Shown: in pieces, positions 17,703 through 26,261 of the stretch
Layout of the letters: each line of letters starts with the position of its first letter
Numbering within the stretch: position 1 is the first letter of the stretch
Assembly: GCF_030678875.1 (NCBI RefSeq)
Contig: NZ_JAUUDS010000002.1
Span: forward strand, 186,001-250,000
Reading direction: 5' to 3'
DNA: 64,000 bases
From: Sphingomonas aurea
GTDB lineage: Bacteria; Pseudomonadota; Alphaproteobacteria; Sphingomonadales; Sphingomonadaceae
Notes under the pieces: model-generated
Databases searched by the model: none
Told to the model about the DNA's origin: nothing
The model's input: the letters and a program-made list of their open reading frames with translations, nothing else
Made by a program: the position numbers and the translations under genes

Positions 17703-19565
17703 GTGACTTCCCCGATCCGGCCTCTTCCTGCAACACCGGGCGATATCGGCGCGGTCCCGCTGGTCCTGCTGCCGGGTACGCTGTGCGATGCACGGCTGTT
17801 CGCGCCGCTGCTCGACCGGCTCGCGCACCGGGACACACGGGTGCTCGCGATCGACGGCGATGATCCCGCGATATTGGTAGAGGCGCTGCTGAAACAGGCG
17901 CCACCGCGATTCGCGCTGCTCGGCTTCTCGCTCGGTGGGCTGGTCGCGCTGGAGCTTGCGCTGCGCGCCCCGGAGCGAGTCGTGGGACTGGCGCTGCTCG
18001 ACAGCAATGCGCGCGCGCGCGCCGCCGACGCGCCGCCCCATCCCGGCCCGCCGGCTGCCGCAGTCGCGGACACCTGGCCACGCTCGGTCGGATCGGCGCG
18101 GGCCGATGACGGCGACCTGCGCGGACTGCTGGACGCGATGGCGCAGGATGTCGGTGCTACCGCCCATGCCGCGCAGGAGCGGCTGGCGGTCGCCCGTGCC
18201 GACAAGCGCGAGCAACTCGCCCGTTTCGCCATGCCGGCACTGGTGCTGGCAGGCGCGGAGGACGCGCTCTGCCCGCCGGCATTCCAGCGGGAGCTGGCCG
18301 ACGGCCTGCCCGATGCCACACTCGCCCTGATTGACGGGGCCGGCCATTTCGCCCCGCTCGAGGCGCCCGACGCGGTCGCCGCGCATGTCGCCGCCTGGCT
18401 GGCGCGGGTCGACCATGCCGCTACACCTTCGACATCCCCGATCCGCACAGGAGACGACATGACCAAGACCACGCCGCCGGAAGAGACCGGCACCGTCCTG
18501 CAGGTCGAGCGCCGCGACTTCACCGAGCTGGTGCCGACCGATCGCGCGCGGGCGCAGGGGATGCGCGGCTTCGATCCGATCTATACCGACATCGTCGACT
18601 ATATCGTCCGCTGCACCCACCGCATCTGGGACGAGCGCGACGTCGGGCTGATCTACAGCCACTACACGCACAATTGCGTCGCCTATACGACCATGGGCAC
18701 GATGTACGATCGCGAGACGCATATCCGCGACACCATCCAGCGGCTGGTCGAGTTCCCCGATCGGCGCGGGCTGGCGCAGCAGGTGATCTGGCGGGGCGAC
18801 GACCAGGAAGGCTTCTACACCAGCCACATGACGCACGGCCAGGGCCGCCACAGCCAGTACGGCATGTACGGCAAGCCGACCGGCCGCACCTTCCTGACCC
18901 GCACCGTCGCCGACTGCATGATCGTTGAGAACAAGATCTACAAGGAGTGGATCGTCCGCGACAATATGGGTCCGGTGATCCAGCTGGGCCTCGACCCGCA
19001 CGCCTATGCGCAGGACATCGCGGTGCGCAAGTTCGAGGCGGGCGAGCCGATCATGGAGGTGGTCGAGAACCGCCGCCTGCTCGGCCAGTATCCGCCGGAG
19101 ACCGAGGCGGACGTCTCGATCGCGCACAATGACGGCGAGGCGCAGCTGCTGCGCGACCTGCACCACATCTACAACAAGCGGATGTTCGGCCGCATCCACG
19201 ACCTCTACGCGCCCAATTGCCAGTGGCATGGCCCGCTGATGCGCGAATATTATGGGGTCGCGGCAGTGTTGCAGCAGACGATGCGGCTGGTCGCCCTGAT
19301 CCCCGATGGCTATTTCGTGCCGCAGCACATCTGCTCGGTCGAGAGCGAAGAGGGCGGCACCAAATATGCCGTGCGCTGGACACTCGACGGGCATCATCTG
19401 GGTTATGGGCCGCTGGGCGCACCGACCGGGCATCCGCTGTTCGTCATGGGCGTGAACCACTATCATGTCCGTGACGGCAAGATCGTCGACGAATGGGCCG
19501 TCTATGACGAGCTGTCGATGCTGGCACAGGTGAAGCTGGCCGCGCTGCAACGCGCGGCGGGCTGA
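17703..19565 (+). CDS. Alpha/beta-hydrolase fused to double NTF2/SnoaL-like protein
   Basis: One uninterrupted frame of 620 residues from a GTG at 17703. Residues 18-245 are an alpha/beta-hydrolase with nucleophile elbow GFSLGG (Ser76), the acid region AGAEDALCPP and the histidine in DGAGHFAPLE. Residues 253-620 are two SnoaL/NTF2-like cone folds (HYTHNCVAYTTMG... and LYAPNCQWHGPLM...). At the junction is AGGAGA 4 nt before an in-frame ATG at 18459, exactly as expected for a separate gene, so the second part may also be made alone. The hydrolase would cleave an ester or similar bond; NTF2-like domains often act as dehydratases or isomerases. The amidase gene follows after 16 bp. Confidence 0.8.
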   Translation: MTSPIRPLPATPGDIGAVPLVLLPGTLCDARLFAPLLDRLAHRDTRVLAIDGDDPAILVEALLKQAPPRFALLGFSLGGLVALELALRAPERVVGLALLDSNARARAADAPPHPGPPAAAVADTWPRSVGSARADDGDLRGLLDAMAQDVGATAHAAQERLAVARADKREQLARFAMPALVLAGAEDALCPPAFQRELADGLPDATLALIDGAGHFAPLEAPDAVAAHVAAWLARVDHAATPSTSPIRTGDDMTKTTPPEETGTVLQVERRDFTELVPTDRARAQGMRGFDPIYTDIVDYIVRCTHRIWDERDVGLIYSHYTHNCVAYTTMGTMYDRETHIRDTIQRLVEFPDRRGLAQQVIWRGDDQEGFYTSHMTHGQGRHSQYGMYGKPTGRTFLTRTVADCMIVENKIYKEWIVRDNMGPVIQLGLDPHAYAQDIAVRKFEAGEPIMEVVENRRLLGQYPPETEADVSIAHNDGEAQLLRDLHHIYNKRMFGRIHDLYAPNCQWHGPLMREYYGVAAVLQQTMRLVALIPDGYFVPQHICSVESEEGGTKYAVRWTLDGHHLGYGPLGAPTGHPLFVMGVNHYHVRDGKIVDEWAVYDELSMLAQVKLAALQRAAG

Positions 19566-19581
19566 TCCGGCGACGCCGCCC

Positions 19582-20940
19582 ATGTCGGATATCCGGTCGT
19601 TCGTTGCCGCCTGCGATGCGGGCGCGGCGAGCGCGGGGGCGGCGGTGGACGCGTGCCTGTCGCGGATCGCCGCGCATGACGGCGCGCTGGCGGCGATGCT
19701 GCGCGTACTGCCAGACGCGGGTGATACGGCGCAGGCCCGCGATCGCGCCGCCGGCGCGGACGGACCCCTGCACGGTGTACCGATCGTCCTGAAGGACAAT
19801 ATCGACCTGCACGGCACCCCGACCACCTCGGGGTGCCGCGCACTCGCCGGGGCGATGCCGCGCCGGACCGCGCCGATCGTGAAAGCACTGGCGGCGGCAG
19901 GCAGCGTGATCGTCGGCAAGACCAACCTGTCCGAATTCTCGTTCGAGATCCGCTCGCGCAGCTCGCTGGGCGGCGACACCCGTAATCCGTTCGCGCCAGA
20001 CGTGACCTCAGGCGGGTCGAGTGGCGGCACCGCCGTCGCGGTGGCGGCGGGCTTCGCACTGGCGGGGATCGGCACCGACACCGGCGGATCGATCCGGGTG
20101 CCGGCCGCCTATAATGGCCTGGTCGGGCTGCGACCGACCTGGGGCGTCGTGTCGACCGCCGGCGTCGCTCCGCTCGCGCCGTCGACCGACACGGTCGGTG
20201 CGATCACGACCTGCGTCGACGATGCGGCATTGCTGTTCGCGATCCTCGCACCTGGCCGCTCGCTACGGTTCCGCTCGGTAGCCGGCATGCGGGTGGGTGT
20301 GCTGCGACAATTGGCGGGCGCGGTGCCGGACATCGCGCGCGGCATGGCGGCGGCGGCCGATGCGTTACGCGCGGCAGGGGTCGGGGTGGTGGATGCTCCT
20401 GCCCTGCCCGACGCCATGATCCCCGCCGGCGCGCATATCGTCGACGAGGAGTTCGGCCCCGCCTTCGATCGCTATCTGCGCGATAATTTCCAGCCCGGTA
20501 CGGCGCCAGCCTCGCTCACCACGCTGATCGACGGCGGACGGTTCCTTCCGGACTATGACGGGGTGCTGCGCAACCGGGCGCGTCCGCGCGATCCGGCGGT
20601 GCGCAGCGCCATTCTCGAGCGGCACGACCGGCTGCGCGAGGCGCTCGACCGGATGATGACGGAGCAGCGGTTCGACGCCCTGCTCTATCCGCCCTCCGTC
20701 GTCCTGCCGGTGTCGATGGACAATCCCAAAGGCGGCTGGGCGCCGGAACTGGCGGCGTGCAGCGGCTGGCCGGCGCTGGTGGTGCCGACCGGGCGCGCAG
20801 AGAACGGCCTGCCGCTGTCGATCGAACTGCTCGGCCGCAGTCATGCCGAACCGACCCTGTTCGCGCTCGGCCGCGCGATCGAGGCGGGCACGGGCCCGCG
20901 ACCGATCCCGCAACTCGGACAAGCCCGGCCGGTCGCATAA
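19582..20940 (+). CDS. Amidase signature family hydrolase
   Basis: A protein of 452 residues with the complete amidase triad: Lys71 (VLKDNID), cis-Ser146 in TSGGSSGGT and nucleophile Ser170 in GTDTGGSIR. The spacings of 75 and 24 residues equal those of fatty acid amide hydrolase. It hydrolyses a C-N amide bond. The absence of gatB/gatC neighbours argues against a role in tRNA amidation. It follows the hydrolase fusion in the same operon and ends facing receptor 1, with its stop codon inside a hairpin loop. By context it would release an amine or ammonia from the regulon's substrate. Confidence 0.9.
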   Translation: MSDIRSFVAACDAGAASAGAAVDACLSRIAAHDGALAAMLRVLPDAGDTAQARDRAAGADGPLHGVPIVLKDNIDLHGTPTTSGCRALAGAMPRRTAPIVKALAAAGSVIVGKTNLSEFSFEIRSRSSLGGDTRNPFAPDVTSGGSSGGTAVAVAAGFALAGIGTDTGGSIRVPAAYNGLVGLRPTWGVVSTAGVAPLAPSTDTVGAITTCVDDAALLFAILAPGRSLRFRSVAGMRVGVLRQLAGAVPDIARGMAAAADALRAAGVGVVDAPALPDAMIPAGAHIVDEEFGPAFDRYLRDNFQPGTAPASLTTLIDGGRFLPDYDGVLRNRARPRDPAVRSAILERHDRLREALDRMMTEQRFDALLYPPSVVLPVSMDNPKGGWAPELAACSGWPALVVPTGRAENGLPLSIELLGRSHAEPTLFALGRAIEAGTGPRPIPQLGQARPVA

Positions 20941-20951
20941 CCGGCCGGGCT
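20922..20951. terminator. Hairpin with stop codon in loop, between convergent genes
   Basis: Perfect 11-bp stem AGCCCGGCCGG / CCGGCCGGGCT with an 8-nt loop that contains the amidase TAA stop. It lies in the 17-bp gap to the convergent receptor gene. There is no U-tract; bidirectional termination is inferred. Confidence 0.6.
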
Positions 20952-20957
20952 CCCGGA

Positions 20958-23312
20958 TCAGAACTTCACGCCGGCGCGGATGCCATAGGTCGCGGGCGGG
21001 CCATAGGACACCTGCACGCGCTGCGCCCGGCCGATTACGGCACTCAGCAGCACCGCCTTGTCGGTGACGTTGTTGCCATAACCCTCGACGTAGAATTTGC
21101 CCTTCGCCTCGGTCCAGCGCAGCGACACGTCGAACTTGTCGTACGCGCGCTGGTAATCCAGCACCGTGTTATAGTCGGTGGTGAAATAGCTGCTCGAATG
21201 CAGCCAGTTGGCATAGGGGGCGAGCGTGCCGGCGCTGCCCAGGTCGATGTCGTAATAGACCGCCAACGTGGTCTTCAGCCGCGGCGACTGCGGCACCCGC
21301 TTGCCAGCAAGGTCGAGCGACACCGGGTCCGCCCCGTTCGACGCGCCGTAGAAGTTGTTGCCGCTGATGTAGCGGGTGTACTCGGCATTGAGATAGGCCA
21401 GCGTCGCGTCGACATGGAGGTTCTGAAGCGGCAGCGTCCGCAGCGTCACCTCGCCGCCATAGCTGCGCGCACGACCGGCGCTGCCGAAGTATGAGACGAG
21501 CGGCGTGTAGACGTTGATCTGCAGGTTCGAATAGCGGTTGTAATAGAGCGCCAGCTCCGTCTGCACGCGGCCGTTCAGGAACTGGTTCTTGATGCCCGCC
21601 TCGTACGCGTCGACCTTCTGCGGCGCGTAGGAATTGGGGATCACCGTGCTGCCGCCGGTGTCGTTGACCCCGCCCGAGGCGAAGCCGGTCGACGCCGTCG
21701 CATAGACCATCGTCGCGCGCGTCGGCGTGAATTGCAGGCCCGCCCGCCAAGTGACGCTGTCGAACGACGGCGCGCCCGACGTCACGCTGTACGGCGTGGT
21801 GAAGGTGTAGGTGTTGGGGATGCCGTCGGCGAAGTCGGCGAAGTCGAACGACTTCTTCTCGTGCGAGTAGCGGATGCCGGCGATGACGCGCAGCGTGTCG
21901 GGGATCACCGCATAGGTCCCCTGCGCATAGGCGGCATAGGCGTTCGTCACCAGTGCAGCATCGGCGCGGAAGCCGGGCACGGTCGAGCCCGGCGCATCGA
22001 TCTTCTGCTGGTACGTCTCGAAGATGTCGTCGTTCAGATAATAGCCGCCGACGATCCACTGGAACGGCGTGGTGCTGTTCGACACCAGCTGGAGTTCCTG
22101 GGTAAAGGTCTTGGCACGGGTGTTCGGCTCCTGCTGGCCCGAACCGAAGCCCAGGGCCGGCGCCTGGAAGACCACGCTGCTCTGGTCGTTGTCGGCGCTG
22201 CGATGCGCGCGGAAGAAGGTGTAGCCGGTGATCGAGCGGACCGTGGCCCCGCCCAGGTCGTAGCTGACCGTCCCCGACACGTAATTCTCGCGGATGCGCT
22301 CGAACGGCTGATAGTCCCAGTCGTTGGTATAGGCGCCCGGCGTCACCGCCACACCGATATCGACGCCGTTGACCAGCACCGTGCCGTTCTTGACCGACGG
22401 ATTGACGGCATAGGGCACGCCGTTGATCGACTGGTATCCGGTCTGCGGGTTGATGAGCGTGCCCGCCACCTTGTACCCGTACGACCCCGCACCGGCATCG
22501 TCACGGCGCCAGAAGCCGCCGTGCAGCTCGACCTCCAGCCGGCTGTCGGGCGTCCAGCGCAGCGAGGCGCGGCCGGCATATTCCTTCAGGTCGACCATCT
22601 CGACGCCCGACGTGCTGCGGACATAGCCGTCATGGTCCTGATAGACGCCGGCGACGCGCAGCGCGAGCGTGTCGGACAGCGGCGCGTTGACGAAGCCGTC
22701 GATCCGCTGCGAATTATAATTGCCGAAATCGACGTTCAGCCCGCCCTCGTAGCGGTTGGTCGGCGAAGCGGTGACGACGCTGAGGTTGCCGCCAAAGGTA
22801 TTGCGGCCATACAGCGTACCCTGCGGCCCGCGCTGCACCTCGACCCGGGCGATGTCGAACAGGGGAATGCTCTGCTGCTGGGTGCGGCTCTGGTAGACGC
22901 CATCGATGTAGAAGCCGATGACCGGATCGTTCTGCGCGCTGACCAGGCTGGTCCGCACGCCGCGGATCGCGGGGAACGAGTCCGACCCCTGACTGCCCCA
23001 GGTGAAGCCCGGTGCGATGAATTCCAGCCGGCTGACATTGTCGGCGTGGAGCCGCTGCAGATCGGCGCCGCTGGCCGCGGTGATCGAGATCGGCACGTCC
23101 TGCAGTCGCTCTGCCCGGCGCTGCGCGGTCACGACGATGTCGCCCGGCAACACGTCGCCGGTCTGGTCGGTCGAGGACGAGGATTGCTGCGTCGCGTCGG
23201 TGTTGCCCGAGGCGGGGATCGGCGCCTCCTGCGCCAGCGCGGGCGCGCCCGCCGCAGCGGTGAGCATGATCGCCAGAACCGATGCGTTTCGAAGCCACTG
23301 CGTGCCAACCAT
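20958..23312 (-). CDS. TonB-dependent receptor 1 of the LacI regulon
   Basis: A protein of 784 residues. The signal peptide ends near PALAQ at residue 28. The plug contains DIVVTAQRRAERLQDVPISI, IRGVRTSLVSAQNDPVIGFY and RGPQGTLYGRNTFGGNLSV; the barrel ends in GIRAGVKF. This is the FecA/BtuB-sized class (about 780 residues) with the QDVP motif used for small organic ligands. It is clearly paralogous to the receptor at 27530-29896; the stretch from SQGSDSFPAIRGVR through TLYGRNTFGG is nearly identical. GAGGGAGG is 6 nt before the ATG. A LacI-type operator lies 54 bp upstream. It presumably imports the regulon's substrate. Confidence 0.94.
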   Translation of the reverse strand: MVGTQWLRNASVLAIMLTAAAGAPALAQEAPIPASGNTDATQQSSSSTDQTGDVLPGDIVVTAQRRAERLQDVPISITAASGADLQRLHADNVSRLEFIAPGFTWGSQGSDSFPAIRGVRTSLVSAQNDPVIGFYIDGVYQSRTQQQSIPLFDIARVEVQRGPQGTLYGRNTFGGNLSVVTASPTNRYEGGLNVDFGNYNSQRIDGFVNAPLSDTLALRVAGVYQDHDGYVRSTSGVEMVDLKEYAGRASLRWTPDSRLEVELHGGFWRRDDAGAGSYGYKVAGTLINPQTGYQSINGVPYAVNPSVKNGTVLVNGVDIGVAVTPGAYTNDWDYQPFERIRENYVSGTVSYDLGGATVRSITGYTFFRAHRSADNDQSSVVFQAPALGFGSGQQEPNTRAKTFTQELQLVSNSTTPFQWIVGGYYLNDDIFETYQQKIDAPGSTVPGFRADAALVTNAYAAYAQGTYAVIPDTLRVIAGIRYSHEKKSFDFADFADGIPNTYTFTTPYSVTSGAPSFDSVTWRAGLQFTPTRATMVYATASTGFASGGVNDTGGSTVIPNSYAPQKVDAYEAGIKNQFLNGRVQTELALYYNRYSNLQINVYTPLVSYFGSAGRARSYGGEVTLRTLPLQNLHVDATLAYLNAEYTRYISGNNFYGASNGADPVSLDLAGKRVPQSPRLKTTLAVYYDIDLGSAGTLAPYANWLHSSSYFTTDYNTVLDYQRAYDKFDVSLRWTEAKGKFYVEGYGNNVTDKAVLLSAVIGRAQRVQVSYGPPATYGIRAGVKF

Positions 23313-23366
23313 TGCAACCTCCCTCTACGATCCGGGCGCGTTCACCCGATCTCAATGACGGCAAGT

Positions 23367-23382
23367 TTGCATGCGAATGCAT
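23367..23382. promoter_or_regulatory. LacI-type operator, site 2
   Basis: TTGCATGCGAATGCAT, 15 of 16 fitting the consensus, 54 bp upstream of TonB receptor 1. It is 151 bp centre to centre from site 3 in the same divergent promoter region. Confidence 0.78.
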
Positions 23383-23517
23383 GCTTTCACAAGTCACGGC
23401 TGTATGAAACTTACGTCATATCCCGCGAAACTCGCGACTTTGTGTCTCGAGAGCCACAGAGCGCGATCCACCATTGGACGATACAGACGGGAAAACCGGC
23501 CAGCCGAAGCTTTACAT

Positions 23518-23533
23518 CCGCATGCGAATGCAA
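23518..23533. promoter_or_regulatory. LacI-type operator, site 3
   Basis: CCGCATGCGAATGCAA: all bases but the first two match the consensus. It ends 26 bp before the MFS importer start at 23560, where it would block initiation. Confidence 0.75.
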
Positions 23534-23559
23534 TCTAACCGCAGAAAAGGAGCAGGGTC

Positions 23560-24837
23560 ATGGATGTCGACAGCGCAGGTCTATCGGGCAGTGCCGCTCT
23601 ACTGACGCGCTCGCGACGGCTGGCGATCTTCGCCGCGCTGATGATCGGCGAGTTCCTGTACGGCTGGGCATGGAACAGCGTCGACGTGCTGCGCCCGTTC
23701 CAGCGCAGCGCGCTGGGGCTCAGCCTGGTTCAGGCCGGTTCGACCTATTCCGCGCAAGGGGCGGGCGCGCTGACCGGGGCGGTGCTGATCGGCCAGCTCG
23801 CCGACCGGTTCGGGCGGCGGCGGGTCTGGGCGACGATCATCGTCGGCTTCGGCCTGGCGCTGCTGGCGGGGCTGCTGGTGACCAGCTACACGCAGCTGCT
23901 GGCGCAGCGCTTCGTGCTGGGCGTCTTCACCGGCGGCGTCTTCCCGGTCGGCGTCAGCATCTATGTCAACCTGTTCGAGGAGCAAGTGCGCGGCCGCATA
24001 GCCGGCACCCTGAACGCCTGTTTCAGCTTCTCGATCGTCGCGCTCGGGCTGGCGCTGGGGCAGCTGGGCGGACACGACTGGCACCTTCTGCTGTGGCTGG
24101 GCGGCATCCCGCCACTGCTGCTGGCGGGCGTCGTGCTGGCGCTGATCCCGGCAGGGTCGAGCGTCGACCGCCATCATGTCCGCGGAGAGAAGCTGCCGGT
24201 GCGCGAGCTGTTCCACCCGACGGTACGCCGCCAGACGCTGTTGCTGGCAACGATGACCGGCCTGAACTTCTTCGGATACCAGGCCTATAGCGGCTGGCTG
24301 ACCACCTACCTGACCGAGACGCGCGGCCTGTCGGCGGCGGTCGCGGGTGAGATGGTGGCATGGCAGTTCGCCGGCAACATCGCGGGCGGCTTCGTCTGGG
24401 GCTGGGCAGCCGATCGGTTCGGGCGGCGGTTCAACGCGGTCGGCTTCCTGATCGCCTCCGCTGCCATCCTGACCTATCTGGCGATGCCGGGAAGCCCGAT
24501 GCTGTTCCGGGTCGTTGGCCTGATCTATGGCGCAACGCTGTGTTCCAGCGTGATCTGGGGCCCGTGGCTGGCCGAACTCTATCCGCCGCATCTGCGCTCG
24601 ACCGCGGCATCAATCTTCAACTGGGGCCGGATCATCAGCTTCTTCGCGCCGCTGATTACCGGCTTCCTGGCGGAGCAGTACGGCCTGACGGTCGCGATGG
24701 CGTCGGCCGCGGTGGCGTTCACGCTGGCGGCGGTGATCTGGCTCAGTCAGCGCGAGACGCTGCCGGGCCGGTCGACCGAGGCGATCCCCACGCCTGCGCA
24801 GATCGACCCATCGTTCGTGACCTCGTCCGACCGATAG
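23560..24837 (+). CDS. MFS transporter 1 (aromatic acid/metabolite:H+ symporter type)
   Basis: A 425-residue inner-membrane protein with about 12 helices and two copies of the MFS loop motif, GQLADRFGRRRVW after helix 2 and WAADRFGRRFNAVG in the second half. The segments SAQGAGALTGAV and GPWLAELYPPHLRSTAASIFNWGR resemble acid:proton symporters of the AAHS/sugar-acid type. By context it imports the regulon substrate from the periplasm after receptor 1. It is paralogous to the transporter at 29902-31182 over its whole length. AAGGAG is about 8 nt upstream of the ATG. It is convergent with the dehydrogenase gene at 24878. Confidence 0.9.
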   Translation: MDVDSAGLSGSAALLTRSRRLAIFAALMIGEFLYGWAWNSVDVLRPFQRSALGLSLVQAGSTYSAQGAGALTGAVLIGQLADRFGRRRVWATIIVGFGLALLAGLLVTSYTQLLAQRFVLGVFTGGVFPVGVSIYVNLFEEQVRGRIAGTLNACFSFSIVALGLALGQLGGHDWHLLLWLGGIPPLLLAGVVLALIPAGSSVDRHHVRGEKLPVRELFHPTVRRQTLLLATMTGLNFFGYQAYSGWLTTYLTETRGLSAAVAGEMVAWQFAGNIAGGFVWGWAADRFGRRFNAVGFLIASAAILTYLAMPGSPMLFRVVGLIYGATLCSSVIWGPWLAELYPPHLRSTAASIFNWGRIISFFAPLITGFLAEQYGLTVAMASAAVAFTLAAVIWLSQRETLPGRSTEAIPTPAQIDPSFVTSSDR

Positions 24838-24839
24838 GC

Positions 24840-24871
24840 GGCAGGGGTGATCCGGTCGGATCGCCCCTGCC
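24840..24871. terminator. Bidirectional hairpin terminator
   Basis: 14-bp stem GGCAGGGGTGATCC / GGATCGCCCCTGCC (one G-U pair) with loop GGTC, filling the 40-bp gap between the convergent MFS and dehydrogenase stops. Confidence 0.7.
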
Positions 24872-24877
24872 CTTCCC

Positions 24878-26182
24878 TCAGGCGGTAGCGGCCTGATGCA
24901 GTCGGTCGACGCGGACCTGTGCTGCCTTCATGTGCCCGTCGAGCCCTTCGCTGGCGCTCTGGCGCGAGGCGGGCGGCCCGACCTTCAGCACCGCCTCGTC
25001 GTCGAGCCACTGGTGGGTCGCGATCTTCACATAGCTGCCGACCCACAGCCCGCCGGTATAGCGGCCTGCGCCCATCGTCGGCAGGGTGTGGTTGGTGCCG
25101 ACCGTCTTGTCGGAATAGACCACGCTCGCATTCTCGCCGATGAACAGCGAGCCGTAGTTGCGCAGCCTGGCGGCCAGCCCGTGCGCGTCGCGGGTATGGA
25201 CCTGGAGATGCTCGGCCGCGACATGATCCGAATAGGCGATCATCGCCGCCTCGTCCGCGCACAGCACGATCTCGCCGTAATCGGCCCAGCTCTGCCCGGC
25301 GATGCCGGCGGTTTCCAGCGTCTCGAGCTGGCGCGTCACCTCGGCCGCGGTCTGCTCGGCGACGGCGCGGTCGGTGGTGATGAGGCCGACGCGGGTGCGC
25401 ACGTCATGCTCGGCCTGCGCCAGCAAATCGGTCGCGATCAGGCGCGGGTCGCCGCTGGCGTCGGCCAGCACGAAGATCTCCGACGGACCGGCCAGCTGGT
25501 CGATGCCGACCGGCCCGAACACCTGGCGCTTGGCCTCGTTGACGAAGGCGTTGCCGGGGCCGACGATCTTGTTGACCTGCGGCACGCTCTCGGTGCCGAA
25601 CGCCATCGCCGCGATCGCCTGCGCGCCGCCGATGCGAAAGATGCGGTCGGCACCCGACAGATGACAGCCGGCGATCATCGCGCGGTGCGCGTTGGGCGGC
25701 AGGCAGGCGACGACCTCACGACAGCCGGCGACCTTGCCCGGCACGATCGTCATGATCGGCGCGGAGAGCAGCGGAAAGCGCCCGCCCGGCACGTAGCAGC
25801 CGACCCGGTCGATCGGGATGACGCGGTGGCCCAGATGCAGGCCGGGCAGCGGCTCGACCTCCAGCGGTAGGATGGTGGCCAGCTGCGCCTCGGCGAAGCG
25901 GCGGACATTGTCGATCGCGAACTCGGTATCGGCGCGGGTCTGCGGATCCAGCTCGGCGACCGCGGCCTCGCGATCGGCCATGGATACCTCGAACACATCG
26001 ACATCGGCGCGGTCGAATTTCACCGAGTAATCGCGCACCGCCGCGTCGCCGCGGGCGCGGACATCGGCGAGAATATTCTCGACCAGCCCGGCGACGTCCT
26101 GCTGATCGCCGATCGAGTCGCGGGCCGGCGCCTTGACATAGGCGGTGGTCTGCTCGAACCCCTTCGGTGCCGCGTCGGTCAT
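24878..26182 (-). CDS. Histidinol dehydrogenase-family enzyme 1
   Basis: A protein of 434 residues with the HisD fold. The zinc ligands of HisD are matched by Gln256 and His259 (LLAQAEHD), Asp358 (VVYSDKTVGTNH) and His417 (EGLDGH). The catalytic Glu-His pair is E324-H325. The NAD region GGAQAIAAMAFGTE and [15 protein letters not shown] are intact. So an NAD-dependent, zinc-requiring alcohol-to-acid oxidation is likely. No other his gene is nearby, and the gene lies in an inducible transport cluster, so histidine synthesis is unlikely. A LacI-type operator stands 47 bp upstream. It shares fold and motifs with, but differs clearly from, the second copy at 33863-35188. Confidence 0.85.
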   Translation of the reverse strand: MTDAAPKGFEQTTAYVKAPARDSIGDQQDVAGLVENILADVRARGDAAVRDYSVKFDRADVDVFEVSMADREAAVAELDPQTRADTEFAIDNVRRFAEAQLATILPLEVEPLPGLHLGHRVIPIDRVGCYVPGGRFPLLSAPIMTIVPGKVAGCREVVACLPPNAHRAMIAGCHLSGADRIFRIGGAQAIAAMAFGTESVPQVNKIVGPGNAFVNEAKRQVFGPVGIDQLAGPSEIFVLADASGDPRLIATDLLAQAEHDVRTRVGLITTDRAVAEQTAAEVTRQLETLETAGIAGQSWADYGEIVLCADEAAMIAYSDHVAAEHLQVHTRDAHGLAARLRNYGSLFIGENASVVYSDKTVGTNHTLPTMGAGRYTGGLWVGSYVKIATHQWLDDEAVLKVGPPASRQSASEGLDGHMKAAQVRVDRLHQAATA

Positions 26183-26229
26183 TCAAATCCTCCTTTGCGA
26201 TGCCACGACGTGGCGTCGGCCGACGCATA

Positions 26230-26245
26230 TTGAATGCGAATGCAA
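26230..26245. promoter_or_regulatory. LacI-type operator, site 4 (autoregulatory)
   Basis: TTGAATGCGAATGCAA, one base off the consensus. It lies in the divergent promoter between dehydrogenase 1 and the LacI regulator gene, ending 16 bp before the regulator's start, so the regulator probably represses itself. Confidence 0.78.
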
Positions 26246-26261
26246 ATGTCACGGGGGCGAA

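Noticed and set aside
19582-20940. GatA subunit of glutamyl-tRNA amidotransferase
   Set aside because: No gatB or gatC near it, and it is in the LacI operon with a hydrolase. The amidase triad alone does not show tRNA amidation.
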